Source: Phytopseudomonas flavescens (GTDB taxonomy: Bacteria > Pseudomonadota > Gammaproteobacteria > Pseudomonadales > Pseudomonadaceae). Taken from it: a DNA stretch of 64,000 nucleotides. Shown here one piece after another: positions 34,373 through 42,191 of this stretch. Every line of letters begins with the position of its first letter. Position 1 is the stretch's first letter. The position numbers and the translations under genes are program-made. Under the pieces are notes generated by a model. It was not told where the DNA came from and searched no databases. It saw only the letters and a list, made by a program, of their open reading frames with translations. The stretch spans positions 196,698 to 260,697 of the forward strand of contig NZ_FNDG01000001.1 of NCBI RefSeq assembly GCF_900100535.1, written 5' to 3'.

Positions 34373-34819
34373 ATGGATTCCTACGACATCATCGACGGCC
34401 GAAAAGTACCCCAGCTAACAATCACCTCTGATACGGTCATAAGCGACAAGCATCAAGGAAGCATCAAAGTTGTCGGGTGTCAGCTCACCATCCTGGGAAC
34501 CGTTAACGGTTCTATATCGGTGTATCAAGGCGGCTCGGTGATCATCCAAGGCCAAGTGAATGGCTCGCTAGCAATTGATCAGATGTGCACTGTCACTATT
34601 CTCGGCAGGTGCAACGGGTCAGCCAGCCTAGCCAACCTAGCACGCGTATTGATTGAGCCAAGCGGAAGACTAGCTGGATCCATCGCCAACTTCGGCGAAT
34701 TGGTTGTCCGCGGTGCGTTCGGTGGAGCGCAGTCTGGGAATGGCAGAGTGCGTATCGAAGGGGATGGTTACATCAAGCAGCCAGTCATCCGTAACGGCGT
34801 CCACTACTACGACTGGTAA
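34373..34819 (+). CDS. Bactofilin-like beta-helix protein (moron)
   Basis: A 148-residue protein made of repeating short beta turns: TVNGSISVYQGGSVIIQG, QVNGSLAIDQMCTVTILG, RCNGSASLANLARVLIEP. The spacing of about 18 residues per turn matches the beta-helix of bactofilins (polymer-forming cytoskeletal family), which polymerise into filaments. It is rightward within a leftward block, is more AT-rich, and starts 45 bases after a 16-bp element. The stop codon is directly followed by the convergent stop of the portal gene. Whether it polymerises is not known. Confidence 0.65.
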   Translation: MDSYDIIDGRKVPQLTITSDTVISDKHQGSIKVVGCQLTILGTVNGSISVYQGGSVIIQGQVNGSLAIDQMCTVTILGRCNGSASLANLARVLIEPSGRLAGSIANFGELVVRGAFGGAQSGNGRVRIEGDGYIKQPVIRNGVHYYDW

Positions 34820-37108
34820 CTACACATTGTCACGAACATCCGCCGTTTCGATGCCGCTCATCCCAGTCCCAGGCTCCGCCGGCACCGGCGGATGCGCGGG
34901 GCTGGTGTTCTCCCGCACCGCGGCCAGATCATCGGCGCCCTGCCCCTGAATGTACGGCGACTTGATGTTCATCGCCGCCGTCGCCTCAGCAGTCGGGAAG
35001 TCCGGGTCGTCCCCAGCTTTGCGCACGTACCCTGCCCCTTTCATGATCTCGTCGGCCACCGGCGCGATCATCGGCATCTGCGCGACCTGGGCGCCGGCCT
35101 GCATGGCTGAATAGGCAGCCTGCACGCCGATCTGCACGGCCTGGGCGCGGATCTGCTCGATCTCCGCATCCGAACGACGCTCCTTGATGGCGACCTCGCG
35201 CATTTTCGCCTCGGCGCCAGAGCGTGCCAGTGCGTCCTGCACCTCCTTCTTGATGCGCTGCTCGATCTGCTCGGGGCTCTCCTGCTGGCTGGCCGCGCGG
35301 ATCGCCTCAACCACATCGCGCTTGAACGGCACGTCCATGAGGCTGACCAGGAATGGAAGCACCGCGGCCTGGTACTGGGGCGGCAACGACTTGACCGCCT
35401 CGGACAGCGCCGACAGTTGCTGGCCACGATAGCTGTTGGTGCTCGGCACATCCTCGAGCGATACCTTCAGGCGAGTGCGCTGCAGGTCGTTCGAGAGGTA
35501 GGTGTAGCCGGCGGGATCCTGCTCAGGCTTGTTGATCACCACCACGCGGTCTTCACGCACGGCATCACCCTCGATCACGATCTCGTGCGGCTTGTCGCCC
35601 AGGTCCTCGACGATCATCGACAGCAGGATCTCTCCCACCATCATCCGGCCAGCGCGGAAGTTATCCATCACCCGGCCCAGGCTCTGGTTGCTCTGCTCGA
35701 TCTGCATCTGCTCCTGACGGCCGCTGGTGGCGGTGCCTTCCTTGCCCATGAAGCCGGTGGTAACAGCGGATACGCGCTGAATGGCCGACCGGTTGTCCTG
35801 CATCATCTGGAACTGCTGCTGGTTGAGCTGGAAGTCGCGATGCACTTCGAAGCGCGCGCCAGGCTTGGCCATCTCTACCGGATTCAGGACGATATCGGCA
35901 TCCACACGCGCCACCTGCTGGCGGAACTGTGCATCCGTCATGTCGACGGCGCCCTTAGTCCGCTCGGTGCGCACCGAAGCCATACCCCAGCGCAACTTGC
36001 TGATGCCGCTATTCAGGCTGTCCTGCGGGTAGATCATGCCGCGCACGTAGCCATAGGGCACGTTGGTGCTGTCTTCACGAAAACCCCAGAAAGGCACGTA
36101 GGGAATGTGCCTGTGGCTGTAAGGCGTCGGGCCGTCGTGCAACCGGTGCGGCCCGAGCCAGTAGCTGCGGCGCACCCGGGCAACCACTGCGCGGCTGTAC
36201 TGCGACATACCACTGGCCAGCGCCACCTGGTGGGCGATGTTGGTCTCGTCGTACTCCACCACGCGGCCATCCGGCGCGGTGATCACGCCCACGTCGACCC
36301 AGCGCCGGTACCAGACCTCGGCCAGGCATACCTCTTTCGAGGTCGGGTTGTACCAGCGCTCCTCTTGCACACTCCACGCGCGAGCCTCTGCCCAGGCGTT
36401 GTGCAGGCCTGTCGATGCGCCGCCGTCATAGTTGCCGATCGGATCGTCCATCCACCAGCTCGAGCCGTGGCGCCCTACCGCCATGATCAGTTCCTTGTGC
36501 TCCGGAAAAACGCGGGCAATGCGGTCAGGCCGCAACCAGCGCTGCCTGCGAACCCAGCGTGCATCACTCAGGTCGCGCTCTTGCGCGCTGAAATCCCAGT
36601 GGATTTCATTGCGGTGCACACTGCCGCAGCGATAAGGGAACTTGAAAGGGTCGCTCTCGCGCGAAACCTCGACCCAGCCCAGGCCAATCGATATCTGCGG
36701 CCGGAAGGCATCACTGCACGCTGCGTCGGCCCTACTGTGGCGCTCGGCCTGGTTCAGGCGGTAGTTCAGCGCATCGGCAACATCCTGGCCGCCGACCTCA
36801 CCGTCAGGGGTCACACGCCAGTCGGTGCGCGTCTCGGCCTCATAGCCCTGGATCGACAGCAGCGCCGGGCCGATCAGGTCTTCAACCGCCGGCGGAATGC
36901 CCAGCGCACGCTGACGGGCCAGCAGGTCGCTGTCGAGCTGGTTGCCATCGGCATAATCCATCTCCTTGTCAGCCGTGCTGCGCCACTTCGGCTGTTCCTC
37001 GATCTCCCGCATGATCTCGGAGTACTCGTCCAGGGTAAGGGCAAGCTCGTCCACCGGCTGCTCGTCCTGCAGCGGGTCATCGACATATTTGATCGCGGTA
37101 GCGTCCAT
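34820..37108 (-). CDS. Portal protein, P22 type
   Basis: A 762-residue portal subunit, a large size typical of P22-like portals. MDYADGNQLDSD, WVRRQRWLRPDRIARVFPE, PYVPFWGFREDSTNVPYGYVR and SAVTTGFMGKEGTATSGRQE are hallmarks. The C-terminal 200 residues form the long helical barrel region (EQIEQRIKKEVQDALARSG). Forms the dodecameric DNA channel and docks terminase. The start at 37108 has GAGGA 8 bases upstream; a TTG at 37123 overlapping the TerL stop was not used. Ends exactly next to the convergent moron stop. Confidence 0.9.
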   Translation of the reverse strand: MDATAIKYVDDPLQDEQPVDELALTLDEYSEIMREIEEQPKWRSTADKEMDYADGNQLDSDLLARQRALGIPPAVEDLIGPALLSIQGYEAETRTDWRVTPDGEVGGQDVADALNYRLNQAERHSRADAACSDAFRPQISIGLGWVEVSRESDPFKFPYRCGSVHRNEIHWDFSAQERDLSDARWVRRQRWLRPDRIARVFPEHKELIMAVGRHGSSWWMDDPIGNYDGGASTGLHNAWAEARAWSVQEERWYNPTSKEVCLAEVWYRRWVDVGVITAPDGRVVEYDETNIAHQVALASGMSQYSRAVVARVRRSYWLGPHRLHDGPTPYSHRHIPYVPFWGFREDSTNVPYGYVRGMIYPQDSLNSGISKLRWGMASVRTERTKGAVDMTDAQFRQQVARVDADIVLNPVEMAKPGARFEVHRDFQLNQQQFQMMQDNRSAIQRVSAVTTGFMGKEGTATSGRQEQMQIEQSNQSLGRVMDNFRAGRMMVGEILLSMIVEDLGDKPHEIVIEGDAVREDRVVVINKPEQDPAGYTYLSNDLQRTRLKVSLEDVPSTNSYRGQQLSALSEAVKSLPPQYQAAVLPFLVSLMDVPFKRDVVEAIRAASQQESPEQIEQRIKKEVQDALARSGAEAKMREVAIKERRSDAEIEQIRAQAVQIGVQAAYSAMQAGAQVAQMPMIAPVADEIMKGAGYVRKAGDDPDFPTAEATAAMNIKSPYIQGQGADDLAAVRENTSPAHPPVPAEPGTGMSGIETADVRDNV

Positions 37109-37119
37109 CTGGTGATTCC

Positions 37120-38739
37120 TCAAGTGCGCCAGTCAGGCGCTGGGGCTTCGGTGTACGTGCGCTGGCCCGGTATGTAGCCCAGCATGTTCAGCTCCTTGGC
37201 CTGCGCCCACTGCCGGAAGGCGTCTGCGCCCTCACTGCAGCCGTTGGCCTTGTTCGGAGCGTTGTCGAGAAAGCGGTTTTCGGAGCGGCTGAACTTCTTC
37301 TTGTAGTTCTCCAGCCTGTTGATGCCCTCGGCGCATCGATCCTCATCGATGTAGCAGCCCTTCATGTGCTTGCGGGTCTGCTGGATGCCGGTGATCAGCT
37401 CGGTGATGCGCGGCAACACCACGAAGGTGTGGCCCGGCAGAAGCTCCTCGAGCATTTCCAACACGCTGCGGTTGTAGTCGCCCAGGCGCTTGTGCGCCGC
37501 GTCGTGCGGCAGGTAGTGCACGCCGTACAGGTAGCCACGGTCTTTCAGCTCCTGGGCGTAGTGGCGCAGATCCTTACCGTGCTCCTCGTAGTAGTCGACG
37601 AAGCGATCCTCGCCCCGCAGCTCCTGCTGAAACCAGATCGCGCAGCCGTCGCTGTTGCCGATGTCCCAGAAGGTGTTTACCGGCAGATCCAGGACGGGAA
37701 CGCGGGTAATACCACCGCGCTTGCGCAGGTCGGCCATGTTCTCGGCGTAGTAGTTGCCCTCGGTGCTGACCTGGAACGCTTCGTCTGGCGTGCCGGGGTA
37801 TTCCTGCCACATGCGTTCTTCCTTGCCCGGGAAGTCGGCGTGCTTCGTGGCCACGTACCAGGCGCGCTGGTCGGGGTCGATCTTGCAGTCCATCAGCTTT
37901 TCGAGCTTGTCGAAGTACTTGTGCTCGTCGTGGCTGATCGGCACGGTGCGGCTCGGTAGGCGGTAATTCGGCTCCTGCCACCAGGCGTAGAAGTGGAACC
38001 GGTAATCTTTCGGCGTCAGGATCTTCTTGTCCCGGTGCTGACGCTCGGCGACCTGCACCATGTTGAAGAACTCGCCCTCGCGGCCTTCGGCAGTACTCTC
38101 GATCACCAGCACGCCATTGGTGGGCACCGCCGGAATAGAGCCGGTGACCACTTCCTGCGCCTTGTCAGGAAATTTCGCGCAGATCTTCCCGAACTCAGAG
38201 ACGTGCAGCCGGTGGATGGTGCCGGAGCGCATGGACGTGGCCACGCGCACGCTGCTGTTGTTGTGTGCGAAAAGCAGCTCGATCGCGCTGTCTCTTGCCA
38301 GCGGGAAGCGCTCACGGATCTCGTCGGGCAGGTTCTCGTAAGCGAATTTCACCTTGTCGCGGAAAATCGTCTCAGCCGCCTCGCGATCCTGGGCGATGAT
38401 CCCGCAGCGCTGGTTACCGTTGAACAGAGCGTGATCCAGCCACAGGATAGCGATCAGCGTGGTGAAACCGAGCTGGCGTGCCTTGAGGATCAGGTTGCGA
38501 TGCCACAGCCGTGTGAGGAATCGCTTCTGCGCCCTGTTCGGCGAGAACGGCATCACGAAGGCTTCGCCCTGCTCGACGATATTGCCGTCCTCGTCGAGCT
38601 TGTCGTCGCCCTTCACCATGATCTTGTATAGGCAGCCGGAGAAGATCCGCCATTCCGGGTCAGCCAGGCACTTGGCCAACTCCTCGGCATTCGTGGGGAG
38701 CGGCTGCAGCGGCTGGTCGTGCACCACGCGCATGGCCAT
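37120..38739 (-). CDS. terL: Terminase large subunit (ATPase-nuclease)
   Basis: A 539-residue DNA packaging motor. An N-terminal ATPase shows LKARQLGFTT as an atypical Walker A-type loop (the RQLGxTT form), and a Walker B-like strand around VLVIESTAEG. The C-terminal nuclease domain has Asp residues in TFWDIGNSDGCAIWF and HYLPHDAAHKRL, both conserved acidic nuclease motifs. The length is normal for the family. It starts 2 bases after the TerS stop. A second, broken TerL of another type is present at 23.3 kb. Confidence 0.92.
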   Translation of the reverse strand: MAMRVVHDQPLQPLPTNAEELAKCLADPEWRIFSGCLYKIMVKGDDKLDEDGNIVEQGEAFVMPFSPNRAQKRFLTRLWHRNLILKARQLGFTTLIAILWLDHALFNGNQRCGIIAQDREAAETIFRDKVKFAYENLPDEIRERFPLARDSAIELLFAHNNSSVRVATSMRSGTIHRLHVSEFGKICAKFPDKAQEVVTGSIPAVPTNGVLVIESTAEGREGEFFNMVQVAERQHRDKKILTPKDYRFHFYAWWQEPNYRLPSRTVPISHDEHKYFDKLEKLMDCKIDPDQRAWYVATKHADFPGKEERMWQEYPGTPDEAFQVSTEGNYYAENMADLRKRGGITRVPVLDLPVNTFWDIGNSDGCAIWFQQELRGEDRFVDYYEEHGKDLRHYAQELKDRGYLYGVHYLPHDAAHKRLGDYNRSVLEMLEELLPGHTFVVLPRITELITGIQQTRKHMKGCYIDEDRCAEGINRLENYKKKFSRSENRFLDNAPNKANGCSEGADAFRQWAQAKELNMLGYIPGQRTYTEAPAPDWRT

Positions 38740-38741
38740 GA

Positions 38742-39587
38742 TCAGTCCTCGCCATGCTCAGGGTCTTTCGCCACTGGCTTGAAACCGTTCGAATTACCGT
38801 TGGCGATCGAGTGCAGCAGGCTGGCGAGCGGGTCGACCCGCTGTTGGTTGTCCTTCTCGTAGAGGCCCAGGTGCTTGAACAGCTTCTCCATGGCCGCATC
38901 CTTGCTGTGCATCTGGATCTCGATGCCGTACTTCGTCTGCTTCACGCCGGCGAACAGCGATGCAGCGCCGCGGGAGAGCTTGCGCGTGTCCTTCAGCACC
39001 ACACGCGGGTAGCCATGGCCGCCACACTCCGGGCAGTTGGAATGTGGCTCGCGGTTCGAATCGAAGCCGACGCCGCCGTCCTCGGGGAATGCATCAGGGT
39101 CTTCGCCTTCAGCCACCCAGAGCGCATACGCATAGTCGCGCTCGATCTCTGTGCGCTGCCGCAGGTGTCCATCGCCGTGACAGTGACGGCAGCACACCAC
39201 GATCAGCTCGGTCAGTTCGCGAGCATCAGCCGTGACCTGATTCCACGCCTCACGCAGAACGCGATCAGCCGTGATCTCGGTGCGCTCCTGCTGCTTCTGC
39301 CTGGCCTCAGCGATCGCAGCCTGAATATTAGGTTTCGTAAGGTTCTCGCAACCTACGACCCCTGCAGTCTTTGCACTGTACCCAGCACGAATAGCTGCCT
39401 GGGTTGCGTTCAGGTCTACCAGGTACTCCTCAACGAAGCGCACCTGCAGAGCGGTAAGCACCACCTCAGCGTTATGCACCTTCACGGTGTTACGCGCACG
39501 CGCAGACGAGCCGGCTGCCTTCTTGGCTACCGGCTTACTCGGGGTCTTCTTGGGGGTGGGCTTGGCGCCCTGGAATTCTTTGGCCAT
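38742..39587 (-). CDS. terS: Terminase small subunit with zinc-knuckle insertion
   Basis: A 281-residue DNA recognition subunit. Residues about 45-100 form the terminase_2 domain (LTALQVRFVEEYLVDLNATQAAIRAGYSAKTA). Then an unusual insertion holds CCRHCHGDGH (about 130-140) and CPECGGHGY (about 185), two CxxCxGxG-type knuckles as in DnaJ, which probably bind one zinc. The Lys/Pro/Ala-rich N-terminus is likely disordered. The start at 39587 abuts a stem-loop, so the ribosome binding site would be inside or before the hairpin. Confidence 0.85.
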   Translation of the reverse strand: MAKEFQGAKPTPKKTPSKPVAKKAAGSSARARNTVKVHNAEVVLTALQVRFVEEYLVDLNATQAAIRAGYSAKTAGVVGCENLTKPNIQAAIAEARQKQQERTEITADRVLREAWNQVTADARELTELIVVCCRHCHGDGHLRQRTEIERDYAYALWVAEGEDPDAFPEDGGVGFDSNREPHSNCPECGGHGYPRVVLKDTRKLSRGAASLFAGVKQTKYGIEIQMHSKDAAMEKLFKHLGLYEKDNQQRVDPLASLLHSIANGNSNGFKPVAKDPEHGED

Positions 39588-39606
39588 ACCCGGATTTTTT
39601 CCGGGT
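39588..39606 (-). promoter_or_regulatory. Stem-loop abutting the terS start codon
   Basis: Perfect 7-bp stem ACCCGGA / TCCGGGT with a 5-base loop, ending at the ATG itself. In leftward mRNA the loop is AAAAA. It could control translation of terS, as no ribosome binding site lies between hairpin and start codon. Confidence 0.55.
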
Positions 39607-39622
39607 GGCCTGGGGAGTGTCG

Positions 39623-39638
39623 AACCCTACAAGGGGTC
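39623..39638 (-). repeat. Dispersed 16-bp element, copy 7 (upstream of terS)
   Basis: Plus-strand AACCCTACAAGGGGTC, one mismatch to the consensus (G to A in the G-run). It lies 36 bases upstream of the terS start and overlaps the 3' end of the neighbouring moron gene. Confidence 0.7.
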
Positions 39639-40007
39639 GCTAAGAAAGGGGACTACTACGGTCTGTGGATGCTGGTCGTGAATAAGGCTGTAAATCTGTG
39701 TTTTACGCTCAGCTTTCTCATCAGAAGCGCTGTAGCCTAGAACCTGGCTCGCTTGATCCTGGTTATTAACCGGGTCCCAGGCACGCTCCCCACTCCCATC
39801 AACGACAGTGATCTGCAGCAGATGCCCAGAGGCATCAAACAAATAGTCTGCACGCTCGAACGTACTACGGACGAGGGTCAGTGCGCAGAAACCGATGTAC
39901 GTGTCTCTGTTCCACAAGGAGTCTGTATTCACCGGCTTGAATTCGCATGCGAATCCTCGACTGTGGCGCCCCTCTAACACAATGGAATATCCATACCGTT
40001 CCTGCAT
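39627..40007 (-). CDS. Unknown accessory protein upstream of terS
   Basis: A 126-residue soluble protein, beta-rich in the first half (SIVLEGRHSRGFACEFKPVN, TLVRSTFERADYLFD). AAGGAGC lies 6 bases before the ATG at 40007. It has lower GC than the late genes and its last codons run into a copy of the 16-bp element, so it looks like an insertion between the regulatory and packaging genes. No family is recognised. It is paired with the next gene upstream, 31 bases away. Confidence 0.65.
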   Translation of the reverse strand: MQERYGYSIVLEGRHSRGFACEFKPVNTDSLWNRDTYIGFCALTLVRSTFERADYLFDASGHLLQITVVDGSGERAWDPVNNQDQASQVLGYSASDEKAERKTQIYSLIHDQHPQTVVVPFLSDPL

Positions 40008-40038
40008 TGCCAGCTCCTTAACGGGAATTCACATCCAA

Positions 40039-40656
40039 CTAATCAAATACTGCCATTATCCCAGCAATTGAGGATGCGACACTCAGAGCTGTAGGCAGGG
40101 ACTGCAGAAGTGCACGCACCACTGAGCGCTTAGGCTTAGCTGATTGGAACTGCTCCTCGACCATATCCACGACTTCCAGCGCTTCCTGCGCATCGCATGC
40201 CGGCAAATCGGCTGCCTTGATCGCATTGCGGATGTCAGAGATGAGCTGTGTCACCTGGGAATCGACGTTCACGGTGTTGACGGAGTTGTCTACGGAATTG
40301 ACGTTCACTCGGGAGTTATTCCCGCTGACATTGTATGTGATGCTCTGTACCGCGGCCTTTGCCTCCGGCACACCCAGTTTCTTCACCTTGCACTGGTAGT
40401 GTGCGTCAGTGAGCCCTGCTTCCAGCTCGTAGAATCGCGGATCAAGCACCTCGTAGGTTTCATCGCCAACTGAGGTAAATCGGATGAAAAGATCCCCAGG
40501 CTCGACGCGCGGCATCTTTTTCACGCCGGGCTGACTAACTTCTAAGAAAATCCCCTTTGCCGTAACAACCCCCAAGATACCGTCTGTACGCGTGCCATCC
40601 TGTTTCAACAACGACAACTTGTCTGTTTGCATGAGCGACATAGTGGATCCATCCAA
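40039..40656 (-). CDS. Unknown accessory protein with Asn/Val-rich linker and hydrophobic C-terminus
   Basis: A 205-residue protein. The N-terminal half is beta-rich (GVVTAKGIFLEVSQPGVKKM). The middle has YNVSGNNSRVNVNSVDNSVN, a repetitive Asn/Val stretch seen in several predicted bacterial immunity-type proteins. The C-terminal 25 residues are hydrophobic (LLQSLPTALSVASSIAGIM) and may insert in a membrane. An alternative start is ATG 40641. With the next gene it forms a low-GC pair between the putative late regulator and terS. A defence or exclusion role is conceivable but not shown. Confidence 0.65.
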   Translation of the reverse strand: MDGSTMSLMQTDKLSLLKQDGTRTDGILGVVTAKGIFLEVSQPGVKKMPRVEPGDLFIRFTSVGDETYEVLDPRFYELEAGLTDAHYQCKVKKLGVPEAKAAVQSITYNVSGNNSRVNVNSVDNSVNTVNVDSQVTQLISDIRNAIKAADLPACDAQEALEVVDMVEEQFQSAKPKRSVVRALLQSLPTALSVASSIAGIMAVFD

Positions 40657-40712
40657 TACTAGAAATGACGAACCGACTGTAGACGCACTCTACCCAACGA
40701 ACAACTTCTGCC

Positions 40713-41171
40713 TCATTCTGCTTCGCCGCCCTCAGCAACAGCACGCACCAACATCCTCTCCAGTCGATTCAGCCGAGAGTTCATGGTCCCAGACATCAGC
40801 GCCGCCTGATGCCCCAGCTCAATTGTCGCCGACTGTAGCGTCACCCCGGCAAAAAGATTGGCGAGCATCCGGTCCTCCCGCGGCGTCAGCGTGAGCACAT
40901 CATCGCCGATATCGATCTTTACCGTGCCGTCAGGCAGGATCGTCTTGCTGATCTGGCGCGCCGGTGGGTGCTGCTCCACCGGCACGTAGATACCGCGCTG
41001 CACCCGGGCGACCAACCCATCAGCCACCAGCGACTTCAGCCGATCATCCACCACAGCCACCTTCAGGCCGGTGACGTCGGACAGAGCCTCACGCGTGACT
41101 ATCTGCTCCTGCGCATGCAGATCCTGCAGCGCCTCCAGCACGATCTGTGTCGACGATGTGCGCTTCACCAT
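40713..41171 (-). CDS. Winged-helix DNA-binding protein, candidate late regulator
   Basis: A 152-residue protein. Residues about 8-60 read as a winged helix-turn-helix (TQIVLEALQDLHAQEQIVTR, EALSDVTGLKVAVVDDRLKSL, VADGLVARVQRGIYVP). The C-terminal part has a beta-hairpin region and a helical tail. The start at 41171 has GGAGGGG 3 bases upstream; longer frames overlap NinG. It lies between NinG and TerS, where lambdoid phages have the antiterminator Q. It is thus the best candidate for a regulator of the late genes, perhaps acting through the 16-bp elements; this is inference. Confidence 0.7.
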   Translation of the reverse strand: MVKRTSSTQIVLEALQDLHAQEQIVTREALSDVTGLKVAVVDDRLKSLVADGLVARVQRGIYVPVEQHPPARQISKTILPDGTVKIDIGDDVLTLTPREDRMLANLFAGVTLQSATIELGHQAALMSGTMNSRLNRLERMLVRAVAEGGEAE

Positions 41172-41188
41172 GCTCCCCTCCCCCTTGT

Positions 41189-41263
41189 TCATCGAATCAG
41201 CCCCTGCTCGCGCAGGATCCGGTACTGCTCGGCCAGCCAGGCCTGAAAAACTGGATCGTTCAC
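41189..41263 (-). CDS. Possible 24-residue ORF between NinG and the winged-helix gene
   Basis: GTG start at 41263 overlaps the NinG stop (GTGA), with GAGGGG 6 bases upstream. The peptide starts MNDPVFQAWLAEQYRIL and is amphipathic. The stop overlaps a possible ATG for the following gene. Coupled spacing favours a real gene, but the length is too short to be sure. Confidence 0.35.
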   Translation of the reverse strand: MNDPVFQAWLAEQYRILREQGLIR

Positions 41264-41922
41264 GCACGGCCCCTCTGCAATTCGCGCAGCAGCGCCCGGT
41301 AATGGGCCTTGATCTGCTGCAGATCCTCGATCGTGTATTTCTTCGGCTCGTGCGTACCTTCAAGCCATGCAACCGCGTCGGCGCCGATCTTCTTCACCAG
41401 GCGGATGCGGTACTCGACCACGTTGCCAGACAGGTACTGGTTGCACTTCACGCACTGGCGGTGGACGTTCAGCGGCTCGAAACGCAGCTCCGGGCAGGCG
41501 CCAACGGATCGGTAATGGCCGGCGTCCCAGCGGCTGCCGGTGAGCAAGTCAGAATCGCTCGACTCTGCGTCGCAGCTAACACAGCCCAGGCCACGGTCAC
41601 GCTCGCGAACCCATTCGTTGAAGATGGACTGAGTCTCGCGCGTGTGGTCACCTTTGCTCTTCAGCTTCTTCTTGCGCACCTGGATCTCACGCCGCTCCAA
41701 CTGCTCGAGGGCCACGCGCGCCTTCCTCTGGTTTTCGGGCTGATCTGCGATGGCCAGGCCACACTGCCAGGTGCAGACCTTCTGGCCGATCGCGCCCGGT
41801 ACCGGCGTGAATTTCTGGCCGCACACCGGGTTGGCGCAGGTCTTCTGCCGCGGTGTGCGCGGCTTGATGCCGCTGGCCTTGGCCTTCAGGGGCGTCTTTC
41901 GCTTCAGTTCGGTGCGCTTCAC
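41260..41922 (-). CDS. ninG: NinG recombination-associated protein
   Basis: A 220-residue NinG/Rap-type protein. RKTPLKAKASGIKPRTPRQK is the basic N-terminus; CANPVCGQKF with VCTWQCG forms one zinc site, and CVSCDAE with GSRWDAGHYRSVGA and CVKCNQYLSG forms an HNH-like nuclease region. Rap nicks Holliday junctions and branched DNA in lambda. The GTG start at 41922 overlaps the upstream stop and has AGGAG; the long upstream extension in the frame is not plausible. Confidence 0.9.
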   Translation of the reverse strand: MKRTELKRKTPLKAKASGIKPRTPRQKTCANPVCGQKFTPVPGAIGQKVCTWQCGLAIADQPENQRKARVALEQLERREIQVRKKKLKSKGDHTRETQSIFNEWVRERDRGLGCVSCDAESSDSDLLTGSRWDAGHYRSVGACPELRFEPLNVHRQCVKCNQYLSGNVVEYRIRLVKKIGADAVAWLEGTHEPKKYTIEDLQQIKAHYRALLRELQRGRA

Positions 41923-42191
41923 TCCGGGCACTCCTGGCGATCGGTGCAGATCGTCCGGTAATGCCCGTAGCACTCGGGCGACTGCCAGGCTGTGGGCGTG
42001 TGAAATTCCATGTGATGCTTCATGGCGCAGGGGTTGTAGTCGTCGGGCACTTCGCCGCGGCCTGTCCAGGTGCGGAAGTTCAGGCACTGCTCACACCAGC
42101 GCGCTGGCTGGCGTTTGCTCTTCGCGCTGTTCCGCCTGCGCACCAGCTCCTCGAACAGCTGATCGTCAGTGAAATGATCAAGAACGCTCAC
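41919..42191 (-). CDS. Small Cys-rich Nin-region protein
   Basis: A 90-residue protein with eight Cys/His positions: WCEQCLNFR, NPCAMKHHMEFH, ECYGHYRTICTD, QECPE, which suggest one or two zinc sites. A GTG start at 42191 with GGGGAG 8 bases upstream overlaps the DUF1367 stop. Located in the Nin-like cluster before NinG. Likely a small nucleic-acid-binding protein, but its family is unknown. Confidence 0.65.
   Translation of the reverse strand: MSVLDHFTDDQLFEELVRRRNSAKSKRQPARWCEQCLNFRTWTGRGEVPDDYNPCAMKHHMEFHTPTAWQSPECYGHYRTICTDRQECPE

Noticed and set aside
35417..37177. A 586-codon plus-strand open frame
   Set aside because: Antisense to portal and the end of terL; no domain and unnatural composition rich in His, Arg and Val.
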